Shown here in pieces: positions 26,127 through 34,422 of a DNA stretch of 43,362 nucleotides. The position numbers and the translations under genes are program-made. The notes under the pieces are model-generated. The model did no database searches, was not told the DNA's origin, and was given only the letters and a program-made list of their open reading frames with translations. Position 1 is the first letter of the stretch; each line of letters begins with the position of its first letter. Source of the DNA: Candidatus Kaelpia aquatica (GTDB lineage Bacteria > Omnitrophota > Gorgyraeia > Kaelpiales > Kaelpiaceae); NCBI GenBank assembly GCA_030765335.1, contig JAVCCU010000023.1, forward strand, positions 1-43,362, in the 5' to 3' direction.

Positions 26127-26671
26127 AAAACAGAATTCGTAAATATAGAGACTACGGTATCACCGTATTTTTTTTCTCTTACCAGCCTAAAGACTCCGAT
26201 ATCGCTAGAGACTACCTCTTTCTTATGATGTTCTGTGAAAACAAGCGAATTTTTCCTTACTATATCACATTCAGAAATCTCAAGCAATATAGATTTAATT
26301 ACCTTCTCCCGATAAGGGGGGTCTATGAAGATAATATCAAACTTTCTACCTCTTAAGAATCTTATCGCCATAGCCGCATCCATAGCAATAACCTCAGTTT
26401 TAACACCATTGAGAGGCTTGATATTCTTGCGTATAGCTCCTAAAGAGTCCAGGTTATTTTCAACAAATACCGCTTCTCTACCGCCCCGTGAAAGAGCTTC
26501 GATGCCTAAAGCCCCGCTGCCGGCATAGAGATCCAATACCACCTTATTCTTAACATCATCTCTTAAGGAGTCAAATATAGACCTTTTTACAACTGAAGAC
26601 GTAGGGCTAATCTTACTCTTAAGCGGAGCATAGACTCTTAAACCTTTAAATCTTCCAGATATAACCTGCAT
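26123..26671 (-). CDS. rsmD: 16S rRNA (guanine966-N2)-methyltransferase
   Basis: RsmD methylates G966 of 16S rRNA using S-adenosylmethionine. The 182-residue Rossmann methyltransferase shows the start VISGRFKGLRVYAP, the SAM motif DLYAGSGALGIEALSRG and the catalytic FIDPPYRE (N/D-PPY). It pairs with coaD downstream and follows the AEC permease by one base. Confidence 0.94.
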   Translation of the reverse strand: MQVISGRFKGLRVYAPLKSKISPTSSVVKRSIFDSLRDDVKNKVVLDLYAGSGALGIEALSRGGREAVFVENNLDSLGAIRKNIKPLNGVKTEVIAMDAAMAIRFLRGRKFDIIFIDPPYREKVIKSILLEISECDIVRKNSLVFTEHHKKEVVSSDIGVFRLVREKKYGDTVVSIFTNSVL

Positions 26672-26672
26672 C

Positions 26673-27611
26673 TTAAAACAATAAAAAAATTAACGGCAGG
26701 GTTAAGATTAAAAAAATATGTGTATACATAATGCCTTGAGAGACAAACTCTGTATGAGCACCTTTAAAATGCGCAATCAGAGATAAGGTAGTAGCTGAAG
26801 GCATAGCAGCCTGAAGCAGTATTAAAAAAGAGCTGAAGCTATCCAGCTTGATAAATTTTAATAATACCAGAACTACTAGTGGTATAAAAAGAAGTTTGGA
26901 GAAAATTAAGACCGAAAGCTCTTTTAAATACTCCAGCTTAAAGAGCCTAGATTGAGCCAATATCATTCCCAGCATAACCATGCTTAGGGGTACAGTGGTA
27001 GAGCCTAATTTATATATCGGCTGAATAACAACACCTGGTATCTTAGCTGTTAAACCGCTTAAAGCAAAAGCTATACCTAAAATAGATGCAACAAAAGCTG
27101 GAGTAATAAAGCTCTTTAGCTTCATCTTTGATGAGGCATGCATATAATAAAAACCAAAGGATAACATTACAAGATTAAACCCCATAAGATAAGAGAATAT
27201 ATAGAGGTAGGCAATCTCTGACTTAGCAGGTGAGAAAAGATTTCCAACCAGAGCCAGGGGAAGATATCCAGAGTTTTGGAATGCATTTAATAGTACAAAC
27301 TCTCTTTTTAGATCTTCTCTCTTAACAAGAGACTTGGTAGAGATAAGGCCGACCACAAAACCTATTAGGAAAATAATCAAAGAGGCCAAAAAAAACAGAG
27401 AGCAGCCTCCGAGGTTAGCTCTATTTAAATGAGAACTGAAAGAGTAAAAGATAAGCGCAGGTAAAGTTACATAGATTATAAACTTCGTTAAATCCTTCGC
27501 TGTATTATCTTTAAATATTCCTATCTTAAGGCTAATATAGCCTGCTAATACAAGCAGCGCTGTCTCAAAGAGTGCTTTCCAGAGCCCTATATTGAAATTT
27601 AAACTCTCCAT
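26673..27611 (-). CDS. AEC-family transporter (auxin-efflux-carrier type)
   Basis: The protein has about ten hydrophobic segments and resembles bacterial AEC permeases (export or import of small organic acids such as malate). The C-terminal helix block QAAMPSATTLSLIAHFKGA is typical. I start it at the ATG at 27611 (312 residues, MESLNFNIGLWKALFETALLV), because the longer reading to 27668 would be translated through the tRNA-Leu gene. The start lies 14 bases past the tRNA 3' end with no visible Shine-Dalgarno. Substrate unknown. Confidence 0.85.
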   Translation of the reverse strand: MESLNFNIGLWKALFETALLVLAGYISLKIGIFKDNTAKDLTKFIIYVTLPALIFYSFSSHLNRANLGGCSLFFLASLIIFLIGFVVGLISTKSLVKREDLKREFVLLNAFQNSGYLPLALVGNLFSPAKSEIAYLYIFSYLMGFNLVMLSFGFYYMHASSKMKLKSFITPAFVASILGIAFALSGLTAKIPGVVIQPIYKLGSTTVPLSMVMLGMILAQSRLFKLEYLKELSVLIFSKLLFIPLVVLVLLKFIKLDSFSSFLILLQAAMPSATTLSLIAHFKGAHTEFVSQGIMYTHIFLILTLPLIFLLF

Positions 27612-27625
27612 AACATATATATCAC

Positions 27626-27708
27626 TGCCGAGAGGGGGACTTGAACCCCCACCCCTTTTCAAGGACATGATCCTGAACCATGCGCGTCTGCCATTCCGCC
27701 ATCTCGGC
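27626..27708 (-). tRNA. tRNA-Leu (anticodon CAG)
   Basis: The 83-nt gene folds into a type II tRNA: a 7-bp acceptor stem GCCGAGA/TCTCGGC, the D-arm region GGCGGAATGGCAGACGC, a 5-bp anticodon stem CATGG/TCATG around the loop TTCAGGA with anticodon CAG, a variable arm, and the T-arm GGGGGTTCAAGTCCCCC. The discriminator base is A. The CCA tail is not encoded; GTG follows. It is read in the same direction as its neighbours. Confidence 0.97.
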
Positions 27709-27726
27709 CTATTATATTATCTGGCC

Positions 27727-27755
27727 ATTCTATATTATAACCAAAGAGGAGTCAA
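27727..27755 (-). promoter_or_regulatory. Promoter of tRNA-Leu
   Basis: On the minus strand TTGACT (27755-27750), 17 bases, then TAGAAT (27732-27727), both 5 of 6 to consensus. Initiation near 27720 gives a leader of about 12 nt before the mature tRNA. Confidence 0.7.
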
Positions 27756-27791
27756 CGAACGATAGTTATCCTGCTTTTAGGAAGGCTTGTA

Positions 27792-28367
27792 CTACTCTTC
27801 TTCTGAGACTTGAATTATAGCTATCCTTAAATCCACATCGAGGTAGGGTATTATCTCCGGATTTCTTCTTACATTCAGCTCTTCAATATTTATAAGGTAT
27901 TTTGCTCTCTGAAGAATATCAAAAAATTTCATCAAATCCATATACCTGCCTCGACAATACACTCTAAACTGTCTCTGGTAGTACCCCTTTTCTATTTCCG
28001 TAAGAGGTAGAATATCAATCCTCATATCTCTCAACCCATACTTAGAGCCGAACTCAGAAGAGAAACTATCCAGAAGCTTAACAAACTCAGTTGTAGCAAC
28101 CTTATGAGGTATATAGTCAGAGAACTTCAAAGTCTTTGCCTCTATCTCTAGATCGGCCTTATTAAATTCACTTATCGCCTGAAGCATCATCACCTTTCTT
28201 TTGTTTTCACCTGAGGCGATATCTATCCTGTTATTATAATCCTCTACATTATTGGTGGTCTTAATGATCAGAAGAAGATATAGCGCTACGGCAACAAGAA
28301 TCCCCGATAAAATATAGAAAACGATTATTGCAAACTGCTTATCAACTCTAAAATTAAACATCGTCAC
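27792..28367 (-). CDS. pilO: PilO-like inner-membrane alignment protein
   Basis: The 191-residue protein has a short cytoplasmic start, one transmembrane helix (about residues 12-31), a coiled coil (about 35-85) and a periplasmic alpha/beta domain (MRIDILPLTEIEKGYYQRQFRVYCRGRYMDLMKFFDILQ), the layout of PilO. PilO pairs with PilN and contacts PilP. Its ATG overlaps the stop of the PilM-PilN gene by 4 bases (ATGA). Sequence identity is low in this family; the call rests on layout and context. Confidence 0.8.
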   Translation of the reverse strand: MTMFNFRVDKQFAIIVFYILSGILVAVALYLLLIIKTTNNVEDYNNRIDIASGENKRKVMMLQAISEFNKADLEIEAKTLKFSDYIPHKVATTEFVKLLDSFSSEFGSKYGLRDMRIDILPLTEIEKGYYQRQFRVYCRGRYMDLMKFFDILQRAKYLINIEELNVRRNPEIIPYLDVDLRIAIIQVSEEE

Positions 28368-30022
28368 AGCTCTCTCTTAGTTAAAAAATCAGGATTTATA
28401 TATCCAGCCATAGTATAAGAATAACTTCTAATCTCTCCTATTTTGACCTTGCCAGACCTCTCAATCTCAAATTTAATGTTCTGAAATAAATCTGACTCTT
28501 CAAAGCTCAGCCTTGCTTTTCTTAATACCAACTGGGCATCCGGATAAGTGCCTTCGTATTCACCCTGAATCTGAAATACCATAGCACCTTCACTATTAAA
28601 TCCTACCCAAAAATCAACCACTAGCATAGTCGAGTCTATAAGATTTGAAATCTCAGTAAAAAACCCTTCCCATCCAATATAAGGCCTCTGTAATCTCGAG
28701 AAAACATCTCTCAACCTAGCAGAGTCTTCTCTTTTTATTAAAACATCTTCATATTCCTGCTCTAAGTTCTCCGGATAACTATCTATCTCAAACTGAACTT
28801 GATTAAACTGCTTCTTCTGCGCAGAGAATCTATTCTTATGACCAAGGTAAAGATAGTATATAGTGGCATAGACAAATAGAAATACCATCACTATCTCAAG
28901 ATATATTCTTTTACTAGTCCTAGCTTTCTCTACCTTAGGCGCAAGATTAAACTTGCTTTTTAAGTCTGAGATTAAAGCCCCGCCGACACATGAAGCATAA
29001 AGAGAGTAGTGGCTCTTAAAATCATCATCGGCAATAAGCCGCTTTGCAATAGGCAGAGTCTCTACTTCTAACTTTAATCTCTCTTTTAAGATCTCAGTTA
29101 TATCGGCAACTTCCAACCCGCCTCCAGTAAGAACTATTTTAGATATCTTATCTCCGGAGCCGAACTTCTCCTGATAGAATAATATCGACCTCTGCAATTC
29201 AGCTCTGAACTTATCTGAGAATCTTGAAATAGATCTCTTGTATCTCTTACCCTCTTCTGTCTCAGGATAGGATTCAAATTTAAATCCATATTGATCAATA
29301 AAATCTTTTATTTCTTTCTCTGGAACATTATTATCCTGAGATACCACCTCAGCAATATTCCCTATAGTTACATACATGCTCCTTGCAAACTTCAATTGAC
29401 CATCCCTAATTATAACCATAGACGTCAACTCGTTGCCCACATCAACGAGAACAATATTATTGAGTTCCGGATAGAGGCTCTGCAGCAAGCTGTAAAGCGT
29501 ATAGGGCTTGATTGTAAACATATGCGGCTTTACGCCTAAAGATGCAAAATTATTCAAATAACTATTCAGTTTATCTGTATCCGCTAAGACTGTAAAAATA
29601 TCCTGAACCCTACCGGACTTAACAGTTCTCTCTCCAAGCTTTAGATATTCGATCTTATTATTTCTATCTTCTTGAATTACTGTTGTCTTCTTAATCTCAC
29701 GCTCTAGGAACTGTACTATATCCTTACCTTTGATAATCGGAATAGTAAGAACTGCATCAGAAGCATCTTTTGAAGGTACTGTTAAAGATATCGAACTGTT
29801 GCTGTAGTTTCTATCTTTAATCTCAGCCTTAAACTGAGTGAGAAGTATATCCCAATCAATAACTATATCTTTTGTCTTCTCCCCTCCAGGAAGAGTAAGC
29901 ATCGGTATAGCTATATTTTTGTAATAGACTATCTTAAAATCGCCATTAGAAGAACCTTCGATCTCAACTATTTTAAGATTCTTTTTACTTAATTCAAGAC
30001 TAAGATATTTTTTATTTTTCAT
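28364..30022 (-). CDS. PilM-PilN fusion protein
   Basis: Residues 1 to about 350 form a PilM-like actin-fold ATPase: YLSLELSKKNLKIVEIEG at the start, VLVDVGNELTSMVIIRDG in the middle and KIVLTGGGLEVADI near the end of the domain. A transmembrane helix follows (IVMVFLFVYATIYYLYLG, about 374-391), then a coiled coil and a periplasmic PilN-like domain up to residue 552. In most type IV pilus systems PilM and PilN are separate; the fusion gives the GspL-like layout of type II secretion. It couples the cytoplasmic ring around PilB to the periplasmic PilO/PilP bridge. It follows the last pseudopilin gene by 57 bases. Confidence 0.85.
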   Translation of the reverse strand: MKNKKYLSLELSKKNLKIVEIEGSSNGDFKIVYYKNIAIPMLTLPGGEKTKDIVIDWDILLTQFKAEIKDRNYSNSSISLTVPSKDASDAVLTIPIIKGKDIVQFLEREIKKTTVIQEDRNNKIEYLKLGERTVKSGRVQDIFTVLADTDKLNSYLNNFASLGVKPHMFTIKPYTLYSLLQSLYPELNNIVLVDVGNELTSMVIIRDGQLKFARSMYVTIGNIAEVVSQDNNVPEKEIKDFIDQYGFKFESYPETEEGKRYKRSISRFSDKFRAELQRSILFYQEKFGSGDKISKIVLTGGGLEVADITEILKERLKLEVETLPIAKRLIADDDFKSHYSLYASCVGGALISDLKSKFNLAPKVEKARTSKRIYLEIVMVFLFVYATIYYLYLGHKNRFSAQKKQFNQVQFEIDSYPENLEQEYEDVLIKREDSARLRDVFSRLQRPYIGWEGFFTEISNLIDSTMLVVDFWVGFNSEGAMVFQIQGEYEGTYPDAQLVLRKARLSFEESDLFQNIKFEIERSGKVKIGEIRSYSYTMAGYINPDFLTKREL

Positions 30023-30079
30023 ATTTCATTTAATTCTATCAAAATTTATCTCTACTTAAAAGATATATATCTATAAAAA

Positions 30080-31537
30080 CTATAGGCCTCTAGGATTTAT
30101 ATCGTCATCTGCCCCAGAATCATCAGCTCTATCTGGCCCGTAAGAGTAGAGGTAATATACTGTATTACCGCCTACTGCCATCGAATCTAGAACATACTCA
30201 TTACCCCAGGCATCATATTTAAAAGCATAATCATGTAAGTCAAAATAATCTCTTGGGTATCCTGGGTTAAGATAGTGTTGATAAATTTCCTCTACCGAGA
30301 GAGCAACATTGTAAATACGGACTTCATCGATAGACCCATTAAAAAATCGAGTCGAAACATCATAGCTACCGATTTGAGCATCGTAACTACTCAAAGGAGA
30401 GACAAAAGAATCAGAATAAGGGCCCAGCTCTACACCATCATAATACATATTGTATTCTGTGCCTGATTCATCATGTGTTACAGCAAGAAAATGCCATTGA
30501 TTATCATAATAATTCTGAGTACTTTTCCTAAAAACATGCGCACTACCAGTATGATATAATAGAGCTATTTGATCCTGTTCTACATAAAGAGCCAGCGCGG
30601 TACTCGGTAAGGCTCTATGTAAATTGACAATTCTTCCCTCATTTCCATAAGCAGGATGGTTTAAGTTGGTCTTAAACCAAGCAGTGACAGTAAAATCCTG
30701 CGTTGTTAAAATAACATTAGAATAGGATAAGTTGACATGATCACCGCTACCGTCAAAATTTCCACAGCTTCCCACCTTACCGCTGGCGGATATAGCTGCA
30801 TTTCCATTAGCAGTACCGCTGTTACCCATACCACTATTATCAACAACTTCACCTGCTGCCCCTGCCCAGGCAGACTCATCCATATGCAGATTCAAAACCT
30901 CCCATTCAAACAGGTCTGAGATATCACTTGGAGCAGATCCTGTTGCTCTTACATAATCAGCTAATGCAATCTGGATAACATCGAGCTCATCCTGTACTCT
31001 TCTTATCTTATCCTCTTTTATTGTTATAGCATTAGACCTAACAACTATATCGTCTCCTCCTCCGCTTGCTCCATTTTGACCATAGCTTGTAACAACACAA
31101 AAATCATCTCCGTAAGTATAATCATAGATATAATCATTCTGCCAAGCATCTTTTTGATAGCTATCATCATCAAACTTATCCTGAATATAAGGGCCATCCC
31201 AAAGACCAACCCTATAGGCCTGTAAATCTGTATCTGCAGCATCCATTCTACTGTTAGGCGTAGGGGTTCTCTCTAAATCAAGAAAGTCAGTACTAACAGC
31301 TCCGGAATCTCCAGGAAACTGGTCTAGATCTTTATAAAAATCGAGCAAAGATTCAGCTATAATATCCAGCTCGTCTCTAGTTGCATCTTTTAATTCAGAA
31401 GTTGTAATATTATAGAATACAGTGGCAAAAGTACCAGCGATAAGTGATGAGATAATAATTGCAACAATAAGCTCCATAAGGGTGATGCCGGAAGACCCAG
31501 AATGCTTAAATACTAATAACTGATTAAATCTATACAT
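30080..31537 (-). CDS. Double-headed pseudopilin with inserted LamG domain
   Basis: Of 485 residues, a 17-residue leader ends at G17 before ITLMELIVAIIIS, a class III signal with Glu22 at +5, so PilD-type processing is expected. The first head (about 48-165) ends in SYGQNGASGGGDDI. A second helix (about 174-200) starts a second head without a membrane segment. A LamG/concanavalin-like domain (about 214-425; MDES, CGNFDGSGDHV, FTVTAWFK, WHFLAVTHDESG, GSIDEVRIYN) is inserted in this head. The closing part (YKYDAWGNEYVL-like then SYGPDRADDSGADDDI) comes afterwards. Likely a surface-exposed minor or tip subunit. The Ca-binding idea rests on the GspG resemblance of the DDD loops. Confidence 0.85.
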   Translation of the reverse strand: MYRFNQLLVFKHSGSSGITLMELIVAIIISSLIAGTFATVFYNITTSELKDATRDELDIIAESLLDFYKDLDQFPGDSGAVSTDFLDLERTPTPNSRMDAADTDLQAYRVGLWDGPYIQDKFDDDSYQKDAWQNDYIYDYTYGDDFCVVTSYGQNGASGGGDDIVVRSNAITIKEDKIRRVQDELDVIQIALADYVRATGSAPSDISDLFEWEVLNLHMDESAWAGAAGEVVDNSGMGNSGTANGNAAISASGKVGSCGNFDGSGDHVNLSYSNVILTTQDFTVTAWFKTNLNHPAYGNEGRIVNLHRALPSTALALYVEQDQIALLYHTGSAHVFRKSTQNYYDNQWHFLAVTHDESGTEYNMYYDGVELGPYSDSFVSPLSSYDAQIGSYDVSTRFFNGSIDEVRIYNVALSVEEIYQHYLNPGYPRDYFDLHDYAFKYDAWGNEYVLDSMAVGGNTVYYLYSYGPDRADDSGADDDINPRGL

Positions 31538-31542
31538 TATAT

Positions 31543-32250
31543 CTAAGGCATACCCTCAGGTAGAATATCATCATCACTACAGGAGTCATCAGCTCCGTCA
31601 GGACCATAGCTATAAAATGTCTGCTTGGTCTCATCGTAATGGTAAGGCTCTCCAGCTGCCCTATCTTCTCCGGGAGCACCTCTAATGCCCCAGTTATCAT
31701 ACTTATAATCACTATCTATTAGATAAGTACTGAAATCGGCTGATTCAGATGTAATAGAACTGCTTAAAGCATAACCATCTCTTACAAAATCTTCAACAGC
31801 CTTGTTAACCTCTATCAACTCATCCTCTACTGCTCTGTGATAGTTCCTATAGATATCGCTGCAGGAGACATTGTATGTTATATCATCTCCCCCGCTTATC
31901 CTATTTGGCCCATAAGAAACAAGGGTTGCATTCTTTGAATCTGATTTGGTATATACAATGGCTTTTCTCCAGGCATCATAAGCATAGTCACCACTATACT
32001 CAGATGACCTAATATACTCCGGAGAAAGATCTGTCAAATCACTGGCTGGCAGATCAAAGTTACACTCATAGTAAAGCCTCAACGCCTCACCTAAAGCATG
32101 GAGCTTGCTCTCAGCGTTAGATATCTTTGCTCTTCTTATAGTCGTTACTGCAAGAGGAGTTAACAGCCCGGCTAAAACCCCCATTATTATAATGACTACG
32201 ATAAGCTCCATCAGAGTTACACCTTTAATTTTATTGTACAGATAACTCAT
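31543..32250 (-). CDS. Double-headed GspG-like pseudopilin
   Basis: The 235-residue protein has a short leader ending in KG before VTLMELIVVIIIMG, with Glu at +5. It then has two similar heads: the first ends in SYGPNRISGGDDI, the second (after the helix VEDELIEVNKAVEDFVRD) ends in SYGPDGADDSCSDDDI. Only the first head has a membrane helix. It is a paralogue of the next-upstream gene and of the LamG-bearing pseudopilins without their insert. It lies 2 bases from its upstream neighbour and 5 from its downstream one. Confidence 0.87.
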   Translation of the reverse strand: MSYLYNKIKGVTLMELIVVIIIMGVLAGLLTPLAVTTIRRAKISNAESKLHALGEALRLYYECNFDLPASDLTDLSPEYIRSSEYSGDYAYDAWRKAIVYTKSDSKNATLVSYGPNRISGGDDITYNVSCSDIYRNYHRAVEDELIEVNKAVEDFVRDGYALSSSITSESADFSTYLIDSDYKYDNWGIRGAPGEDRAAGEPYHYDETKQTFYSYGPDGADDSCSDDDILPEGMP

Positions 32251-32252
32251 AA

Positions 32253-32954
32253 CTATGGTGTTAAATCAACTCCTGCCGGATATATTTCATCATAGACATC
32301 ATCTTCGCCGCTCGGAGAACTATCCGGACCGTAACTATAGAAGGTAGATAGATTCTCATCATAACGGTAAGGCTCTCCCCAGGGATCATAGATATCAGCA
32401 GCATCAAGCTCAGAAGATAGAACCTCAGAGCTATTCCCAGTAGTAATGGTATTACCTTTTGAGATATACTTTTCAACAGCCTGGTTCACCCTGCTCAGCC
32501 TCTTCTGAGTATCTCTACGCCACTTCTTCCAGATGTCCTTGGCCTGCACTATATAAAGAATATCGTCATCACTTGCAATCCTATCCGGACCAAATGAACG
32601 TAATGTAGCGCTAATTTGACCGGCATTATAGGTATATTGAAAAGCTACCCGCCAAGCATCATAAGCATAGTCATCACCATATTCAGACTCACTAATATAA
32701 CCTGCCGTCTCTAAAGATGTTAGATCATTAGGATCTAGTGTCGTATCTTCTGGAAACTCAGCATTGCTCTCATAATATGAAGATAGAGCTTTATCAAGAA
32801 TCTCTATCTTCTCTTCTGTGCTCCGAATCTTTGTTTGCCTAATAGCAATATTACCAAGGGGCGTTAAAACCCCGGCAAAGATGCCCACAATAACAATCAC
32901 AACTATTACCTCAAGTAATGTAAAGGCTTTTCTATTCACTCTGGTATATATCAT
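32253..32954 (-). CDS. Double-headed GspG-like pseudopilin (Ala at -1)
   Basis: I start it at the ATG at 32954 (233 residues, MIYTRVNRKAF), where GGAGG lies 5 bases upstream, and not at 33038. The pilin helix begins after NRKA with FTLLEVIVVIVIVG; the residue before the cut is Ala instead of the usual Gly. Two heads follow, ending in SFGPDRIASDDDI and SYGPDSSPSGEDDVYDEI, with a helix (RLSRVNQAVEKYI) opening the second. The start overlaps the end of the upstream LamG pseudopilin by 23 bases. Confidence 0.85.
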   Translation of the reverse strand: MIYTRVNRKAFTLLEVIVVIVIVGIFAGVLTPLGNIAIRQTKIRSTEEKIEILDKALSSYYESNAEFPEDTTLDPNDLTSLETAGYISESEYGDDYAYDAWRVAFQYTYNAGQISATLRSFGPDRIASDDDILYIVQAKDIWKKWRRDTQKRLSRVNQAVEKYISKGNTITTGNSSEVLSSELDAADIYDPWGEPYRYDENLSTFYSYGPDSSPSGEDDVYDEIYPAGVDLTP

Positions 32955-34419
32955 CATCACCTCCTGTAACTCTATCAGGACCAAAACTATAAAAAACTCC
33001 ATTTCCGCTATCCCAGGCATACTCACTCTGCCATTCATCGTATTTATAAGCCCAATCAGTTAAATAAACCCCTCTTAAGTATTCCTGAAAAACATCGCTG
33101 GCAGGTAAAGCCCGGCTCCAGATACGGACTTCGTCGATAAAGCCATTTAAAACATTATCGGCACTATATTTACCTATTAAACTATCTCCACTAATAGGCG
33201 TTGAAGGTATAAAGGCATTATCCTCTTTCAAAACCGCATTAAGATACAAATAATAATGATCTTCTGTCCAAGAAAAAACAACATGATACCATTCGTCTTC
33301 TGAAATGCTATATGTATTAGTATACTCGCCTCCACCTACTAACATCCCGCTGGCACCACTCCAATAAATCTGAATATTTTCAGTATTTAATACATAAACT
33401 AATGGCCGACTTGATCCCCCATTACTGAATATTCCCCCAGCAGAATTACTGCCTGATGAATCTCCTGCTTTATTAAACCATGATTCAATAGCTCCTCCAG
33501 CTGTAGCTGTACTGAGATAATATCCCGGAATATTCACATAATCATCCACCCCATCAAAACTCCCGCATCTACCAAGCTTGCCTGTAAAAACAGTAGTCAC
33601 CCCTCCGTAGGCAGTGCCATCATTAGATCCTTGAGAATCTACTGCATCAGGAGCTACTCCATCCCAAGAACCTTCATCCATCTTCCAATGACTAATGAGA
33701 CCCGTAGTATCACAGCCGTAAGTTTGAAATAAATTGTCTATATCAAATCCAACAGGGGAAAATGTCTCACCTGCATTATCATATCTTGTCTCCAGCTCTT
33801 CTTTTCTGGCATTTATATAAGCAAGCTCTCCTTTTGTATTTCTTATCTTCTCCTCAACCACATCATTTGCAGTAATTGTTATAACTACATCGTCTCCTCC
33901 ACCAGCTGCACGATTTAAACCATAGCTTGTAATGGTAGCTGTTGTAGCCCCAGCAGTATAATCATAGATATAGGGTTTATTCCAAGCATCCTTAAGATAT
34001 TCTTGTATAAAATCGACAGTATCTCCGTCTTTATCCTCATCATACCCCCCTCTAACATAGGGGCCGTCCCAAACGCTCTGTCTGTAACTCTGCAGAGACG
34101 CAGTGCCCTCAAAGCGGGCTGCTAGAGGCTGAGTCTCTAAGTCTAGGAAGTCTGCTGCAGCATCCCCGCTATCAGTTACAAACTGATCGCAATCTCTATA
34201 GAAACTTAAAAGGCCGTTGACTATTATCTGCATTTCATCTTCAGTCGTACTAATACTCTTTGCCTTAAGTATTACATCGCTCAATACCAGAGATGCCCAA
34301 ATAGAGAGCGACATTACAGCAACCAGGATAACAGCTGAGACGAAAGTGACGCCCTTCTCCTCTGTCAATAGAGCAGAACCTTTCTTATGACGATAATTTT
34401 GGAACAGAGATAAAACCAT
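32932..34419 (-). CDS. LamG pseudopilin lacking Glu5 (possible tip subunit)
   Basis: Of 495 residues, a 23-residue leader ends in EKG before VTFVSAVILVAVMS. Position +5 is Ser28, not Glu, as in GspK-type minor pseudopilins that cap a pseudopilus. The first head ends in SYGLNRAAGGGDDV (165-178). A helix (about 186-212) opens the second head, a LamG-like domain (about 240-448; WKMDEGSWDG, CGSFDGVDDYVNI, WYHVVFSWTEDHYYLYLN, GFIDEVRIWSRAL) is inserted, and SFGPDRVTGGDDDI closes it. It is paralogous to the other LamG pseudopilin two genes downstream. It follows pilC by 3 bases. Confidence 0.85.
   Translation of the reverse strand: MVLSLFQNYRHKKGSALLTEEKGVTFVSAVILVAVMSLSIWASLVLSDVILKAKSISTTEDEMQIIVNGLLSFYRDCDQFVTDSGDAAADFLDLETQPLAARFEGTASLQSYRQSVWDGPYVRGGYDEDKDGDTVDFIQEYLKDAWNKPYIYDYTAGATTATITSYGLNRAAGGGDDVVITITANDVVEEKIRNTKGELAYINARKEELETRYDNAGETFSPVGFDIDNLFQTYGCDTTGLISHWKMDEGSWDGVAPDAVDSQGSNDGTAYGGVTTVFTGKLGRCGSFDGVDDYVNIPGYYLSTATAGGAIESWFNKAGDSSGSNSAGGIFSNGGSSRPLVYVLNTENIQIYWSGASGMLVGGGEYTNTYSISEDEWYHVVFSWTEDHYYLYLNAVLKEDNAFIPSTPISGDSLIGKYSADNVLNGFIDEVRIWSRALPASDVFQEYLRGVYLTDWAYKYDEWQSEYAWDSGNGVFYSFGPDRVTGGDDDIYQSE
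32955..32968 (-). promoter_or_regulatory. Ribosome site made from Gly-Gly-Asp codons
   Basis: In the end of the LamG pseudopilin gene the codons ACA GGA GGT GAT GAT GAT encode TGGDDD. Read by the ribosome as a signal, the same bases give AGGAGG and, out of frame, ATG ATG. The second ATG (32954), at 5 bases spacing, starts the next pseudopilin. Confidence 0.7.
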
Positions 34420-34422
34420 TTT

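Noticed and set aside
27612-27668. Upstream start of the AEC permease
   Set aside because: It would be translated from the tRNA-Leu gene; the ATG at 27611 gives a normal N-terminus before the first helix.
32955-33038. Upstream start of the 32254-region pseudopilin
   Set aside because: It adds a non-prepilin stretch read out of frame through the end of the previous gene; the start at 32954 has a GGAGG site and a short leader.
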